Assembly: GCA_009809945.1 (NCBI GenBank)
Contig: WTPW01001158.1
Span: 1-64,000, forward strand
Direction: 5' to 3'
Length of the DNA: 64,000 nucleotides
Source: Gigaspora margarita
Taxonomy: Eukaryota; Glomeromycota; Glomeromycetes; Diversisporales; Gigasporaceae
Below the pieces are notes generated by a model. It made no database searches, was not told the origin of the DNA, and was given only the letters and a program-made list of their open reading frames with translations. Shown piece by piece: positions 11,187 through 22,299 of this stretch (position 1 is the stretch's first letter; every line of letters begins with the position of its first letter). A program made the translations under genes and the position numbers.

Positions 11187-12355
11187 CTATCTTCCTCCTC
11201 TATAATCACGCAGTTTGTTGTAGCAAAAATGGTGATTATAAAGAGGTGTGATTTTATGTATTTACCCTATATAATCACATCTAATACTGTGGTTTATATT
11301 ATGTGATAATATAGAAGTAAATATTATAATCACAAATAGTTGCTACATATAAAAGTCCAAATTGTACAAGTGAACTGACTTTATGCATGAAGTAAAGTTG
11401 TTTGGAATAACAAATTAAACATATCCTAAAAATTTAATATAATTTGGACAAACTTTTATTAATTAATTTCTTTACTTGATGTTAGATGAAAAAATTAAAT
11501 TATTTTTTTGTCCAATATATAATAGAAAACAAATTAATAATAGTTTGTCAAAAATTCCAGAATATGTATAATTTGCCATGTCAAACAGTTTCTTAATCGA
11601 TTTACTTACTGTAGATTCCTGAAAATAAGCTACCCCTTTGTTTTGATCAAAAAACCCAAAAACTTATTTACCCGAAAATAAGCTACTCCCACGATCGATA
11701 ATAGTCACTACATAGTAAAGTTCAAATTTTACTATGTAAATCGATAATAATCGCTTAAGTAAACTTATTAAGGAGACCAAAATACACATATATTAAAATT
11801 TTTATCAAAATAAAGAACATTTTATTATTTGATTTTTGACTTTTATGTTCGACGAAAGAAGTAAAATTTTTTAAAAAAGTATATTCGACGAACGTAAATA
11901 TTAAAAGTCAAATAATAAAAAATTCTCCAATTTTGATAAAAATTTCAGTGTATATGCATTTAGATCTTCTAAGCAAGTTTACTTAAGCGATTATAATCGA
12001 TTTATTTAGTAGAATTTTGACTTCACTATGTAGCAACTACTTGCGATCGCTAAAAACTAAATTTAGCCCAAAACAAGCTACTTTCGATTTTTTCGATTTT
12101 TTGCATAACAAAATATAGCTTACTTTCAGGAATCTATAGTAGTAAAATTTGGACTTTTATATATAATGTTGTGTTTATATAAGATTATTTTACTAATAAA
12201 AAAATCTCAAAAAGCTTCTAAAAAATGTGATAGTGATTATAAGCTATTTGTAATTATATAAAGGTATTTTTTATATAAAAAAATGGTAGATAAATTTTGT
12301 GTGATTATATAGAGGTTGTGACTATAGAGGAGGTGATTGTAGAGGAGGAAGACAG
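11187..12355. mobile_element. TIR element CTRTCTTCCTCCTCTA, with nested palindrome
   Basis: Ends CTATCTTCCTCCTCTATA and, inverted, CTGTCTTCCTCCTCTACA: about 23-bp TIRs flanked by TA. It separates the promoter-proximal motif of F-box copy 2 from its ATG. The unit 'tgattat..agaggtgtgattt' recurs subterminally on both sides. The palindromic element 11607-12141 is nested within. Confidence 0.8.
11607..12141. mobile_element. 535-bp palindromic (foldback) element
   Basis: Ends TACTGTAGATTCCTGAAAA and, inverted, TACTATAGATTCCTGAAAG. The inverted similarity continues almost to the centre (about 11874) with paired blocks: cgatcgat..cactacatagtaaag against its inverse near 12030, and tttattatttgatttttgac against its inverse near 11915. 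So most of the element can fold on itself. Related piece at 795-1045. Confidence 0.85.
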
Positions 12356-12446
12356 TACCGGTAATAAGATATGCGCATAACAATACGATAAAAAAATTTT
12401 ATCTTTCATAAAACTCCTTTTATTCTTATTATTACAAAACTAACTC

Positions 12447-12830
12447 ATGGCATTAAAAATACTTATGAACGTTATACCCGAATTAATGGAGAATATTCTT
12501 AAGAATTTGAATAATTAATTTTATTCTTTATACTCGTGAGCCGACATTGGTGCAAAGTGTCAATTCCAATGATCATTCAAACAAAGACTCTTTATTCATT
12601 TTTAAATATTTTCGTTTTTTAGTCTAACAGTTAAGGAAGAATTTCTCCAAATTATCTAATTATGCAGGTTTTTAAAGACACTTGATCTATTTTTTTTTAG
12701 AAAGTAAAAAATGGGTCGACCTCGAAACTGATAATATAAATTGACAAACAAATCATAGACCATTTGTAATTTCATGAATGCCAAGAATGCTTAAAGTGTT
12801 AAAGATCTAACATATCTCTTCTCTATCAGA
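12447..12830 (+). pseudogene. F-box pseudogene, copy 2 (5' fragment)
   Basis: Begins MALKILMNVIPELMENILKNLNN and then hits TAA. A deletion removes the SCALVS region, and the remaining text (SRHWCKVSIPM, then remnants of the PLFI and EEFLQIIxLCRF segments) is frameshifted. It corresponds to about the first 130 codons of the intact paralogue and fades out near 12830. Its upstream region carries the 1.17-kb TIR element, so its promoter is also split. It faces copy 3, which is on the opposite strand. Confidence 0.75.
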
Positions 12831-13184
12831 TTTTTCAGTTAACTCTTTTGAGGGACTATAAAAAAAGAACACATTTAGAAAAGATATACAATTATAGAAG
12901 TTGGGTTATTTTTATAACCTATTTCATCTTTTAATTATTGCATGTATCAAGATCATAGAACGCCTACAATATTTATTTTTTCCAACTGTATATAATGCTG
13001 TGTTAAGAATTGATATCATTGTTAATGCTTTTATTTTTAACATTACTAACATACACTTATCAAATTCGACGTTACAATGATAGTTTAACTAGCTAGCAAA
13101 ATCCTAAGACTTGAGTTGGGAATAATATATTATGTTTAGAAGTGTATTTATATATGGGTCGATTTTATAATTTGGCCTACATAA
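12831..13184. other. AT-rich spacer between convergent F-box pseudogenes
   Basis: No gene or clear repeat seen between the ends of copies 2 and 3. Confidence 0.5.
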
Positions 13185-14507
13185 TTACATTAGCAATAGT
13201 GCGCACAAAATAGCATAAAATATTGTTGGCCCATAGACAAAAGGAATTTTATAAAAATTAATATAGACAATAATACGTTCATATGGTACCAATTTAACAT
13301 ACGTTTCAACTTCCTTTCTAAATTTATAAATGCTTAAACGCATGTAATTCAAAGTTTGTGCTTTGTATGCAGAATTCAATTAACGGTTGATCAGATTCTT
13401 ATTTTTTAAATCGATCAAGTAATAGTTTTTTTTAAGGATGCATTACAATAATTATCCAAGCATTATTAAGATATTGCAATGATAACGGTAATGTTTCAGC
13501 AAGTTGAATTACTCGTAATTTCAATTCTTCTTCTGATATGTCATTAACAATGCACTGTAATGAGAGAAATTGAAGTTTTTGTAAATCATCAAATAAGTTC
13601 CAAAAGTTGTGTGGAGAACCCAATCATCGTAATGCTGAGATATGAAATGTTTGGACAGAAGGCATTAAGTGCTTTTGTAAGAACGATTCCTCCAAAATTT
13701 TTTCTGAATCGAGACTTCTAAAGTTCTGCGCATTAATTGAATAATCAATTATCTCCAAGATTCTGATATTCCAAATGGATCTTATAGTCGTAAAAACTAA
13801 TACAAAGTATTTCTAAATTTTTACAGTTATTCAGTACCTCAAACTCTGCACTAAAAACACAATGATCTATTTTAACTTCTTATAATGAGTTTTTTTTGAA
13901 TTTCTAATGCTGAAATGATGCCGTAGAATTTTTGACTTTCCAAAGCTGAACTTATGCCGTGGAACTTTACAGAAAAATCAACAAGTTAAACAGTCTTAGT
14001 TGTTCTTGTGATTTAATGATGTGTATAAAGCTTGAATTAATTGTAACACATCATTGTTACAGCCATGATATCCGAATTCGTCAAGTCTCAAATTTCTAAT
14101 TTTCGTAGCATTTTTTACCAAGGCCCTTAAAAATGTACTAGAACTTTCAGTGTTGGAGATTGTTATTTCGCTCAAAGATAAACATTGAAATCGCGAGAAA
14201 AATTGTACATTTCTCCTTATAAGCAAAAGATTTCTGGCTTAAGTTTAAAAGAATTAGAAATAAATACAATTAATTTATCCAAATAATTTGTGTAGTAAAT
14301 TAATTATGGAATTTATCGATGTGTTGTAATATGTCGGTTCAAAAAGATTGAGAGTGATCCATTCTCTAAATTCTTCATAATCCATCGATGCATTCGGTTC
14401 AGCATGCTTGAGATTGATTCATTCTATGACTTTCCCTTCTAATGATATTGATTAAGAACCTTTAGAAAACTTGCATAATCAATAGTGTTTCGAAAATTTC
14501 CTTAATC

Positions 14508-15347
14508 ATCCCATGGGTACTATGTAACAACCCGTGCTTTTTTTTGCTAAGTTATTCACACCGGTCTATATGAAAATCATGTGACACATGATTTTCATAT
14601 AGACCGGTGATAAAAAATTTTTGTTTACAGTAAATCCTATTAAAAGTTAAAGATCGTGAACTAAGTTCACGACTATGTAATCAACTAGTATTTATTTACG
14701 TGTCTTAAAATAGTCATATTTACTAAATCGTAGGTTTTAAAATTGGTTTAAAATTGTTATAGACAGACGGAAGACTTTATTAGGTTCGAAGGTTTTAAAA
14801 TTGTTGTAAGAAGGTGAAAGACTTTATTAGATCCTAAAGGTTTTAAACTTGTTATAGGCAGATGAAGAATTTTGTACTTTATTGATTTTTATTTAATAAA
14901 AAAAGGTTTATTTAAATATTTAAAATATTAATTTATTTTTTTTATTTTTATATTATTATCATGTTTTTTCATTTTCTAAAAGGTTAAAAGTGAGTAACGT
15001 TTAAAAATATCATTTAAGAGTAGTCTTGAATGTGCCGTAGTTCCAAAGATAATAGGAGAGCTTGAGCTCGAAGAATTAAATTCTTAAATTCGTTTTCATA
15101 CTTGATAGCTTTATGAAACTGGTCGAGGCACGGCCATTTAATACACTTGTTATTGTAGTATTCTTTACACGAGAGATTCTCTGCATGATTGTGATATTAC
15201 TGTTTCTTGCATTCGATTTCTATTTTATTTTATTTTTTTAAATAAAAAATAAATAGATCAATTATTGAAAAAAAGTTTAAATTACTACAGTAGCTGAAGT
15301 TTATTGAATGACGTGTTGCACGGGTTGTTACGTCGTACCCATGGGAT
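14508..15347. mobile_element. 840-bp element with ATCCCATGGGTAC TIRs
   Basis: Left ATCCCATGGGTAC..GTAACAACCCGTGC and right its inverse (GCACGGGTTGTTACGTCGTAC, then CCATGGGAT): about 30-bp TIRs with a small gap. No transposase ORF inside. It contains a perfect hairpin at 14559-14609 and 'ggttttaaaattg..agac..aagactttattag' repeated three times at 14730-14880. Target duplication not resolved because a second palindrome abuts it. Confidence 0.75.
14559..14609. repeat. perfect 25-bp hairpin, 1-nt loop
   Basis: Arm CACCGGTCTATATGAAAATC (continuing ATGTG) at 14559-14583, a single A, then the exact inverse at 14585-14609. Subterminal within the 840-bp element. Confidence 0.92.
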
Positions 15348-15349
15348 AA

Positions 15350-15485
15350 ACTAGTTATTTTATGAATATCGGTGAACACGGTGTATTCCACAGAATAATA
15401 GTAAACCACGTGGCCTTCGGCCACGTAATTTTACTATTATTCTGTGGAATACACCGTATTCACCGATATCCATTAAATAACAAGT
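15350..15485. mobile_element. 136-bp near-perfect palindrome (hairpin MITE)
   Basis: Arms of about 65 bp starting ACTAGTTATTT and, inverted, ACTTGTTATTT; core GTGGCCTTCGGCCAC at 15410-15424. It interrupts the F-box copy 3 reading frame directly next to the 840-bp element, so the two are nested or adjacent insertions at one site. Confidence 0.85.
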
Positions 15486-15732
15486 ATTTATTCCATATTC
15501 TTCTTTTAAAATTAATTTTTCGTCTTCACCAATAGATGAAAAATAATTAGAAATGAATAAAGGCCTTCGATCAAATGAAAATGGATTTTGCAAAATGAAT
15601 AGAAATTGATATTTTGCACCAATGTCGGTTAACATGTGTGCATGAGTATAAGGAATAAATTTTATTATCCAGATAATTAAGAATATTCTCCATTAATTCG
15701 GACATATCGCCTATAAATATTTTTGATGGCAT

Positions 15733-17639
15733 AGTTCAATAGTTTCATGAGAAGGAATTTTAGGAAATATTTACGTAACATATCCTATAAATTTTAGGGC
15801 CGTGGGAAATTCATTAGTCCGATGAATATGACGCGTAAACTTTAAGTATTCGTGAACCTATTTCAATCATAACTGATTGTAGCAAATAAAATCACAATAT
15901 CAAGTGTAATATAGCGATCCGAAAAAATTCGTAAATAACACAAAAATAAAAATTTTCAACATGAAATTTCAATTATATACGTGTTTTTTAACGCGATATT
16001 TCAACTATTATACGTGTTTTTTTTTTTTTTTTTTTAGTAATCAATATATTAAATAAATAAAAACCTCACCATATTAACATATTTTAAAGATTACACACTT
16101 TTGATTTAACAGATTTCAGACGGTGTTACGAATAGTTGTATGTATGTTTTAACAAAATAGTGGTGTATGCTACAAAAATAATATTTGTGTATATAAAACT
16201 ATCATTCGATACTCATAATATATCTACTATACATAAAATAATATAGCATATATTAAATTATTATACAAAGATCTAAGTTTCTTTATGAGGTTATACTGTT
16301 CTAAAAATATATTTTTACAAAATCGCATATATATTGCTCGATGAAAATCAGATTTTTACACAATCGAAGATATTACTTAATGAAATCAAGATTTTTACAC
16401 AATTGAAAATATTACTTTATGGAAAATCAAGATTTTTACAAGATTGTATTTTCGATTGCTCTAACAAAAAAAAACAAGATATTTACATGATTGTACACAC
16501 ATACTATGTTATGTACTTTTGATTGAATTCTTTATTTATTTTGATATAATAAAATAAAAAAATATTATATAGTTAATATCGCGTTTATCATTATAAATTG
16601 TAAATCTCAACTTTTGTTCTTTTTTAAGATTCGCCAGTTTGACTAAACAATTTTTTGCTTCAAGTCTCTCAATGCTAGTTAAAGTTTTTTTAATGCTAAT
16701 AACTGCTCTTGATATTCAAGTTTATTAATTGTTGAGGTTTTTCATTTTCTTTTCTGCTTGGATTTTCAAATAAATAATGACCACTTTGGAATCTTTGCTT
16801 TTTTTTTTAATTATTGCAATTTTTTATTTTTGTGGATTTATTTGAACTTTACACTAACATGTTTTTAAAAAGTTTCACTTATTTTTGGCTATAAATGTAC
16901 ACTTAATTCGCATACTTTTGGGCTAAATAGTGCACCAAAATCATTAGTAAATACAGAAGATGTGCACATAGAGCACATTGTTCACATAATTTACTGTATA
17001 TATATTCAGATATATCCATACAATTTAATTATATAAAAAGCCATATAGTGCACAAATTTTTAAAATTGTTCACATAAATTATGTGTACAATGTGCACAAG
17101 TTTCACATACTTTTGGGATCAGATTTTATACACTGCTAACAATGCATTCACTAATTTTACCCCAAGTTTCACTGATTCAGACCAATCAGAAGATAAGATC
17201 AGGTATAACGCGACAATCAAACAACATATTTATCGTCTATTTTCTACTATATCAATCATTACTAATTATTGGAGATGGCTAAAGTCATATACCCACGTGA
17301 TTTTTTGAAATTTTAGTTAAAATTAGTGTTAGAGACTATTTAGCATTAGGGTCGAAGGTTAGAATGGGTATATTTGTAAATTGCCTTCCGACATTTTTAA
17401 TTAGTGGCCCAAGATAGGTTTAGACTGCCGTTTTTACTGTATGTTCTTGTGTTTTTTTTTGATTTTGACTTCTTCGGACTGATCCGCGACTCCGGTTGGT
17501 TGATTTACACGAAAATGTCACGTGTATACATGGCTTTAGACGACTCCAAATAAATTTTCACCGCGAAATTTTACATATATACGTGCCTTTAATTATCATT
17601 TATTAAATAATAAAGGCCAAATTAATAAATAATTCAAGC
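15733..17639. other. upstream flank of F-box copy 3, no gene
   Basis: Non-coding. Holds a poly-T tract (16018-16036) and three 'tgaaaatcaagatttttacac'-like units (about 16340-16440; motif given in two parts as tgaaaatcaag and atttttacac). An insertion of about 280 bp at 16857-17137 is absent from the duplicated copy near 57530. The insertion has repeated 'ttcacatacttttggg' motifs and 'gtgcac'. Confidence 0.55.
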
Positions 17640-18250
17640 TTGCACCATAACTTAAGTTTACGCTCTTTTGATTTAATGATCAACACAGACGCGATTGTTT
17701 TGATGTTGAGAAACCCTTTTATCGGCGGGTCTATCGATGGATCGGGAGTATGCTTCGTGTACCCAAAATTTCGGTTACAAAGGGGGTCGAAAAAGGCGTG
17801 TCAGATTTGGCGAGTGATTAGGCAGAGTTTCGGAATAGTTTATACAGAGTAAATGTAGTAGTAGCAGAATACGAGTTTATGTATCGAATATATGTATGGG
17901 TATTTTATTAAAGACAATAAAGGAACGTTTATAATAGTAGATATGTTTTACTTAGGCAAAGGTGGGAATTACATATCGTTCCCCAAGGGCCAAACGGCCT
18001 TTATTTATAATCATAAAAACAACTATTTATATGTGCAGGAATTTACTTTATCAATGTGATCCTTAGCATACCCTTATTAAACCGCTTAATAATTACCAGC
18101 ATTATTATCTTTATTCGTTTTTATGCTGATAATACCTTGATCCCTTACATTTCCTCGATTCCCGGAATTTCCCCGGTATCTCCAATTTCGGACTTCCCGA
18201 GTCACGCGGGCACGTGTCTGCCATCAGGTCACGTTTCCGGTCTCACAATG
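17640..18250 (-). repeat. LTR-like repeat, copy A
   Basis: Similar along its length and in the same orientation to 22300-23036. Read on the minus strand it begins TGTGAGACCGGAAACGTGACC (first bases shared with copy B), then has a TATAAATAAAGGCC block (about 18010), CCTTTGC(C/T)TAA and an AATAAA-type signal near 17905. These are LTR-like transcription signals. No gag/pol is found between the copies, so each is best read as a solo LTR plus some internal sequence. The ORFs at 17640 and 18056 are incidental. Confidence 0.55.
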
Positions 18251-18269
18251 TGATTGTTTTGATCATCTG

Positions 18270-18292
18270 ATTGGTGCGCCCCACTATTTATA
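18270..18292 (+). promoter_or_regulatory. CCAAT/TATA-like block of F-box gene
   Basis: ATTGG (inverse CCAAT, 18270-18274) and TATTTATA (18285-18292), about 50 bp before the ATG. The same spaced pair is conserved upstream of F-box copy 1 (ATTGATGCACCACTATTTATA-like, ending 5816), which supports promoter function. Confidence 0.5.
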
Positions 18293-18340
18293 ACTATTTT
18301 GCATGAATAATCCTTTCGATTTTTACAAGATTACTGAATT

Positions 18341-19864
18341 ATGACACCGAAAATACTTATGGGTGATATGCCCGAATTAATGGAGTATATTCTTAAAAAT
18401 TTAAATGATGAAATTTATTCTCTATATTCATGCGCACTTGTGAGCCGACATTGGTGCAAAATGTCAATTCCTATTCTTTGGCAAGATCCATTTTCATTCT
18501 ATCAAAGAAATCCTTTATTCATTTCCAATTATTTTTCGTCTCTTGGCGAATACGAAAAAATTGGTTTAAAAGAAAGTTTAAAAGAACGTGGAATAAATGA
18601 AGAATTTTCCAAAACACTATTTGATTATGCAAGATTTTTAAAGGTTCTCGATTTAATCAATCTAGAATGTAAGGTTAAAAAATGGAGCGATCTCAAGCTA
18701 TTGTCTTACGAAAGATTGATAAATCACATAAACAATTTATTATTAAAGTTATTCATTGAAAGTGGTGCTACTTTATATGAATTAGGTCTACGTTTTTCAA
18801 GATCTTTTCAATTAAAGCCAGAGATCTTTTACTCATTAGGACGAAATGGGCAATTTTTCTCACGAATCCAACATTTAACTTTGGGCGTAATATCGATTAT
18901 GGACATCGAAAGTATCACTACATTATTAAGAGCATTGGCAGAAAATACTACAAAAATTAGAACTTTGGAACTTGTCTTTCATTCTGATACTGACTCACAA
19001 ATATGTCATGCTCTTATATATGTTATTAAATTACAGGAGCGACTTAGACTGTTTAGAATAGCTGGAGGACATACAGAATTTTATGGCATCATTTCAGCTT
19101 TAGAGTATCAAAAAAACTCATTACAAGAAGTTGTAATTCAAGATTGTTCTTTTAATGCAGAGTTCAATGTACTGAATAATTGTAAAAATTTAGAAACAAT
19201 TCGTATTCTATGTTGCAATACGGAACTATTGAAAATATTAGATTATAAGATTAGCACTTTAGAAGTGTTTGACACTCCGATTAATGCACAGACAATGGCA
19301 TTAATTTTAGAAAAAGCTGGTATATTGCTACAACGATTAATAGTTGAATCAATAACAATAGATGAAGATATTCTGGAAGAATCGTTATTATTAGAAGCAA
19401 TTAAGTCATTCTGCCCAAACATTACATATTTTAAGATTAGACACATTGAATTTTCTACACAACTCCTAGAACTTATTGGTAATTTGCACAAGCTTCAATT
19501 TCTCTCGTTAAGGTGCGATATTAACATCATACCTGTCGAAGAACTGAAAATTCGAGTTATGCAGTTTTCAAAAATATTGCCTTTAACATTGCAATATCTT
19601 GACTTAAGGTATATTTGTTTAAAGCCATATATTGATATTTTGCTCAATCATTGTCAAGCACCTTTAAAAAAACTATTAATTGATCGTCTTGATAACAAAA
19701 AAAATGCTAAAGCGCTGATCGAATTCTGTGCAAGAACCAGAACTTTGAACTATGTGGGTGTACGTGAATATTCTAAATTAGAAGCTTTAGATGATAATAT
19801 TAGAAAGGAAGTGGAGGCAAAAGTTGCATTAGTTCCAGATTATTATATTATTGTTGATTGTTAA
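18341..19864 (+). CDS. F-box protein with degenerate LRR-like C-terminus
   Basis: Intact single-exon ORF of 507 residues, the only undamaged member of the local family. Residues about 9-52 are a recognisable F-box: MPELMEYILKNLNDEIYSLY, then CALVSRHWCKMSIPILWQDP, with the conserved Leu/Val-Ser-Arg-x-Trp and Leu-Trp core. The remainder is leucine/isoleucine-rich with repeated L-x-x-L-x-L-type segments (for example LQFLSLRCDINIIP, LTLQYLDLRYICL), consistent with an LRR-like solenoid. F-box proteins bind Skp1 and recruit substrates to SCF ubiquitin ligases; the substrate here is unknown. The start is the ATG after a conserved 5' flank shared with copies 1 and 2. The stop overlaps an AATAAA at 19863-19868. 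Expansion of F-box genes is known in Glomeromycotina. Confidence 0.93.
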   Translation: MTPKILMGDMPELMEYILKNLNDEIYSLYSCALVSRHWCKMSIPILWQDPFSFYQRNPLFISNYFSSLGEYEKIGLKESLKERGINEEFSKTLFDYARFLKVLDLINLECKVKKWSDLKLLSYERLINHINNLLLKLFIESGATLYELGLRFSRSFQLKPEIFYSLGRNGQFFSRIQHLTLGVISIMDIESITTLLRALAENTTKIRTLELVFHSDTDSQICHALIYVIKLQERLRLFRIAGGHTEFYGIISALEYQKNSLQEVVIQDCSFNAEFNVLNNCKNLETIRILCCNTELLKILDYKISTLEVFDTPINAQTMALILEKAGILLQRLIVESITIDEDILEESLLLEAIKSFCPNITYFKIRHIEFSTQLLELIGNLHKLQFLSLRCDINIIPVEELKIRVMQFSKILPLTLQYLDLRYICLKPYIDILLNHCQAPLKKLLIDRLDNKKNAKALIEFCARTRTLNYVGVREYSKLEALDDNIRKEVEAKVALVPDYYIIVDC

Positions 19865-21156
19865 TAAATTCATTTATCTGCGAGATAGCAAGATTTTATA
19901 CTATTTTTATTTGCCTATTGTCAATGTTCCAAACTATAAAAATTCAAAAATTAAAATATAATAAAACTGACACAAATTTCAAAGTGCAACCCCAAACTTA
20001 ATAAATCATTCGCAATTCACAACCCTGGGATTTTTACCAGCCAGATAAATATCAAATTTACTGTATTATTTACATACAAAGGTAGGAATATTTGCTTCGG
20101 TATAACCAGAATAAACGTCATGAGATGTTAAAAAAAAAAAAAAAAAAAATACATATATTCTGTAAGTAATATTGGGCATCACACGGACTAATTAAACAAA
20201 GTTATGAACAAATTTTTATCAATAAAATAAAATAATTAATTGACTATAATTTTACGGTATCACATAAAGTTCTTTTTTGACTTCCATAAATCAATTTTTC
20301 TGAAATGCAGGTCTATTTTGCTTGACCGAAATTCAATTCAATGACAAGTTTATTTTACCGATAATTATTTCACCGACAAGTTTTTTTTTAAAAATTGCAC
20401 TATCCTTAACTTAACAATAACCTTACCCTAACTACAATGAACGAAATTATTTTTTCAGTGAAATGACTGTCGATGAAATAAACTATCGATGAAACAAATT
20501 ATCGGTAAACTACTTTATAAATTTTGAAATTTTAAAATTTGCAATAATTAGCCAAATATAAACGATAAAAAAGCACATTATCCGGCAAACTCATATTATC
20601 ATAAAATTATTTCTTGTTATTTTTTTCATGTGTTACGATGTAAACATACATGCTTATTCAAAATAAAATTCAGCCGACAACTCCTTAGAATCATTATCAT
20701 AAATTGTCGGATAGCACCTTATTGGGCAAATTGCCAAATTACCGTTATTCATCAAATTATGTTGTATACTTACTGTTTTAATTAGCATACATTAAGACGG
20801 TACAGGGTGCACATAAAGTTAGTTTATTAATTTAATTAAAATGATTTTAAAAGTTCACAAATCTTAACATCAGGTGTTCATATTAACATATTTTTGGGAT
20901 AAGTAGAAAGTTTAGAATTGTTCGCGTTTTATGAAATGAAGTTTTAATTTTTGTAAAAAAAATATATCATTATTTTATCTGAATAGATTACTCAATGCTT
21001 TATTTTAAACACTATTATATATAACTGAATTTCGCATTAATCTAATCCAAGTGAATATAAACTATGCAAGTTTGCAAATATTTACATTACACTATTTTGT
21101 TCAAATTAACCCAGTTTGTGAATAAGAAGCTAACAAATATAACTGTACCTTATAAC
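19865..21156. other. intergenic, no gene
   Basis: F-box 3' flank (to about 20090), a poly-A tract (20127-20150) and a possible small inverted-repeat element around 20346-20514 (TTACCGATAATTATTTCACC against TGTCGATGAAATAA..TTATCGGTAAA). Otherwise A/T-rich with no gene seen. Confidence 0.5.
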
Positions 21157-21159
21157 TTA

Positions 21160-21366
21160 TGGTGTTCTCAAACAGCTCTCTTTATGTGATTAGTTAGTGA
21201 TCGAGATGTTGCTTGGATTTTAAATTTTAGCTAATCAGAGCAACTCTATGAAAAAAGACTTCCAGATTTTATTCATAAATATGACAACTCATTTGGTTAG
21301 TTTATTAAATTTCTGGCTAATTAAAATTTTGCCTCCGATTCATTGATTGAGCACTTGAGAACGCCC
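21160..21366. mobile_element. PIF/Harbinger-type MITE, TTA target
   Basis: 207 bp. Flanked by TTA on both sides (21157-21159, 21367-21369). Ends TGGTGTTCTCAAACAGC and, inverted, GGGCGTTCTCAAGTGCTC. Same terminal family as 25105-25881. Confidence 0.75.
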
Positions 21367-21369
21367 TTA

Positions 21370-22299
21370 GTGTGTCATCACATATCACATATAATCTAAA
21401 AATCGGGAATTTAAACTTTAATATCAATATACAAGCATATGAATGGTAAAATAACATAATTTAATTGATCTATGCTTCGATGCTTTATAATTTCAATTTT
21501 AAAGAAAAAATCTAGATATTTAAAGGGCAGTTTTTCTTTGTTTTTTTTTGGCTTTATACGTAGTTAATTAAAGTTATGCAGACATTTCGTTTCTCGGTGG
21601 AAATTCAACAATAACATTTCAATTTCTTAAATTTATAAGAATCAACAAACATATTAGCACAGAGAAGATGGTTACGTAAAACCACCAATGAAAATAATTG
21701 ATTGCTATAGTAAATGCATACATATAAAATCTATACTATTAAATCTGTAATGTTGTTCTTGCCCGTTTTAAAGAATATGATTGGCCCACTTATATAGCAT
21801 ACAACATGTGAATCCTGCAAGAAAAAAACCGGGCTGAATTATCGTTATAAATTAATGAGCTCAGCCCCTGAAAATTATGATCAATCAATGCGCAATTACT
21901 ACAATTCATAATCTAATTTTCAGAGCAGAGGTAATTTATAACCTAAAAGCCCAAAAAATCCCAATTTCCATTGGCAATTTCTAATTTAGTTTATAGCATT
22001 ATTTATCGTTATATTCAAAATTTATATATTTAATTTGTAGGTCATAGATTAACGTATGTATCGTCTAATCTAAGCCATAAATAAAGTCATAATCTGACAT
22101 TGTTGTCATGGCTAATAAATTAGTTCACTAAAACTGTTCTCAATCGCCACCCTCAATAGACTATAGAATAATCTAATTGGGTAAAAAAAATCATTCATTT
22201 AAGTCAAAACTTGGATCTGATAAATGCGATCACCATTAAATCACATTGAAGGAGCTTCTTGAGAACTGTTTAAAATATTAACATAGATCAAATTATCGC
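21370..22299. other. intergenic, no gene
   Basis: A/T-rich, several short homopolymers. Nothing coding recognised. Confidence 0.5.

Larger units (their letters stand above)
13185..15732 (-). pseudogene. F-box pseudogene, copy 3, split by nested insertions
   Basis: Minus-strand paralogue of 18341-19864, starting at the ATG complementary to 15730-15732 (MPSKIFIGDMSELMENILNYLD...). The 5' part runs to about 15490 (KEEYGIN), is broken by about 980 bp of inserted DNA, and resumes at 14507 (frameshifted EEFSKTLFDYA-like region, then INLKHAEPNASMDYEEFREWI). Further conserved pieces: QFFSRFQCLSLSEITISNTES (14226-13996), LQKLQFLSLQCIVNDISEEEL (13623-13432) and QTLNYMRLSIY...EVETYVKLVPYERIIV (13379-13260). 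Multiple stops make it non-functional, and the stop equivalent to the intact gene is lost. The undisturbed junction is visible in copy 5 (54290 region), which proves the insertion. Confidence 0.88.
14330..17237. repeat. segmental duplication, copy A
   Basis: F-box 5' coding plus upstream flank, matching 54140-57618 in the same orientation. Anchors: 'gaaggaattttaggaaatat' (15752/54549), 'gatgaatatgacgcgtaaac' (15821/54605), the run of 'atcaagatttttacac' units (16345-16440/55135-55220), 'ttaagattcgccagtttgac' (16625/57053) and 'gaccaatcagaagataagatca' halves (17180/57563). Confidence 0.85.

Noticed and set aside
13185..15732. Repeat-induced C-to-T mutation as cause of stops
   Set aside because: Some stops are TGA/TAA from Arg, Gln or Trp codons, but indels are equally frequent and no strand-biased pattern could be counted by eye.
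19243..19491. 82-codon minus-strand ORF
   Set aside because: Shadow of the intact F-box gene.
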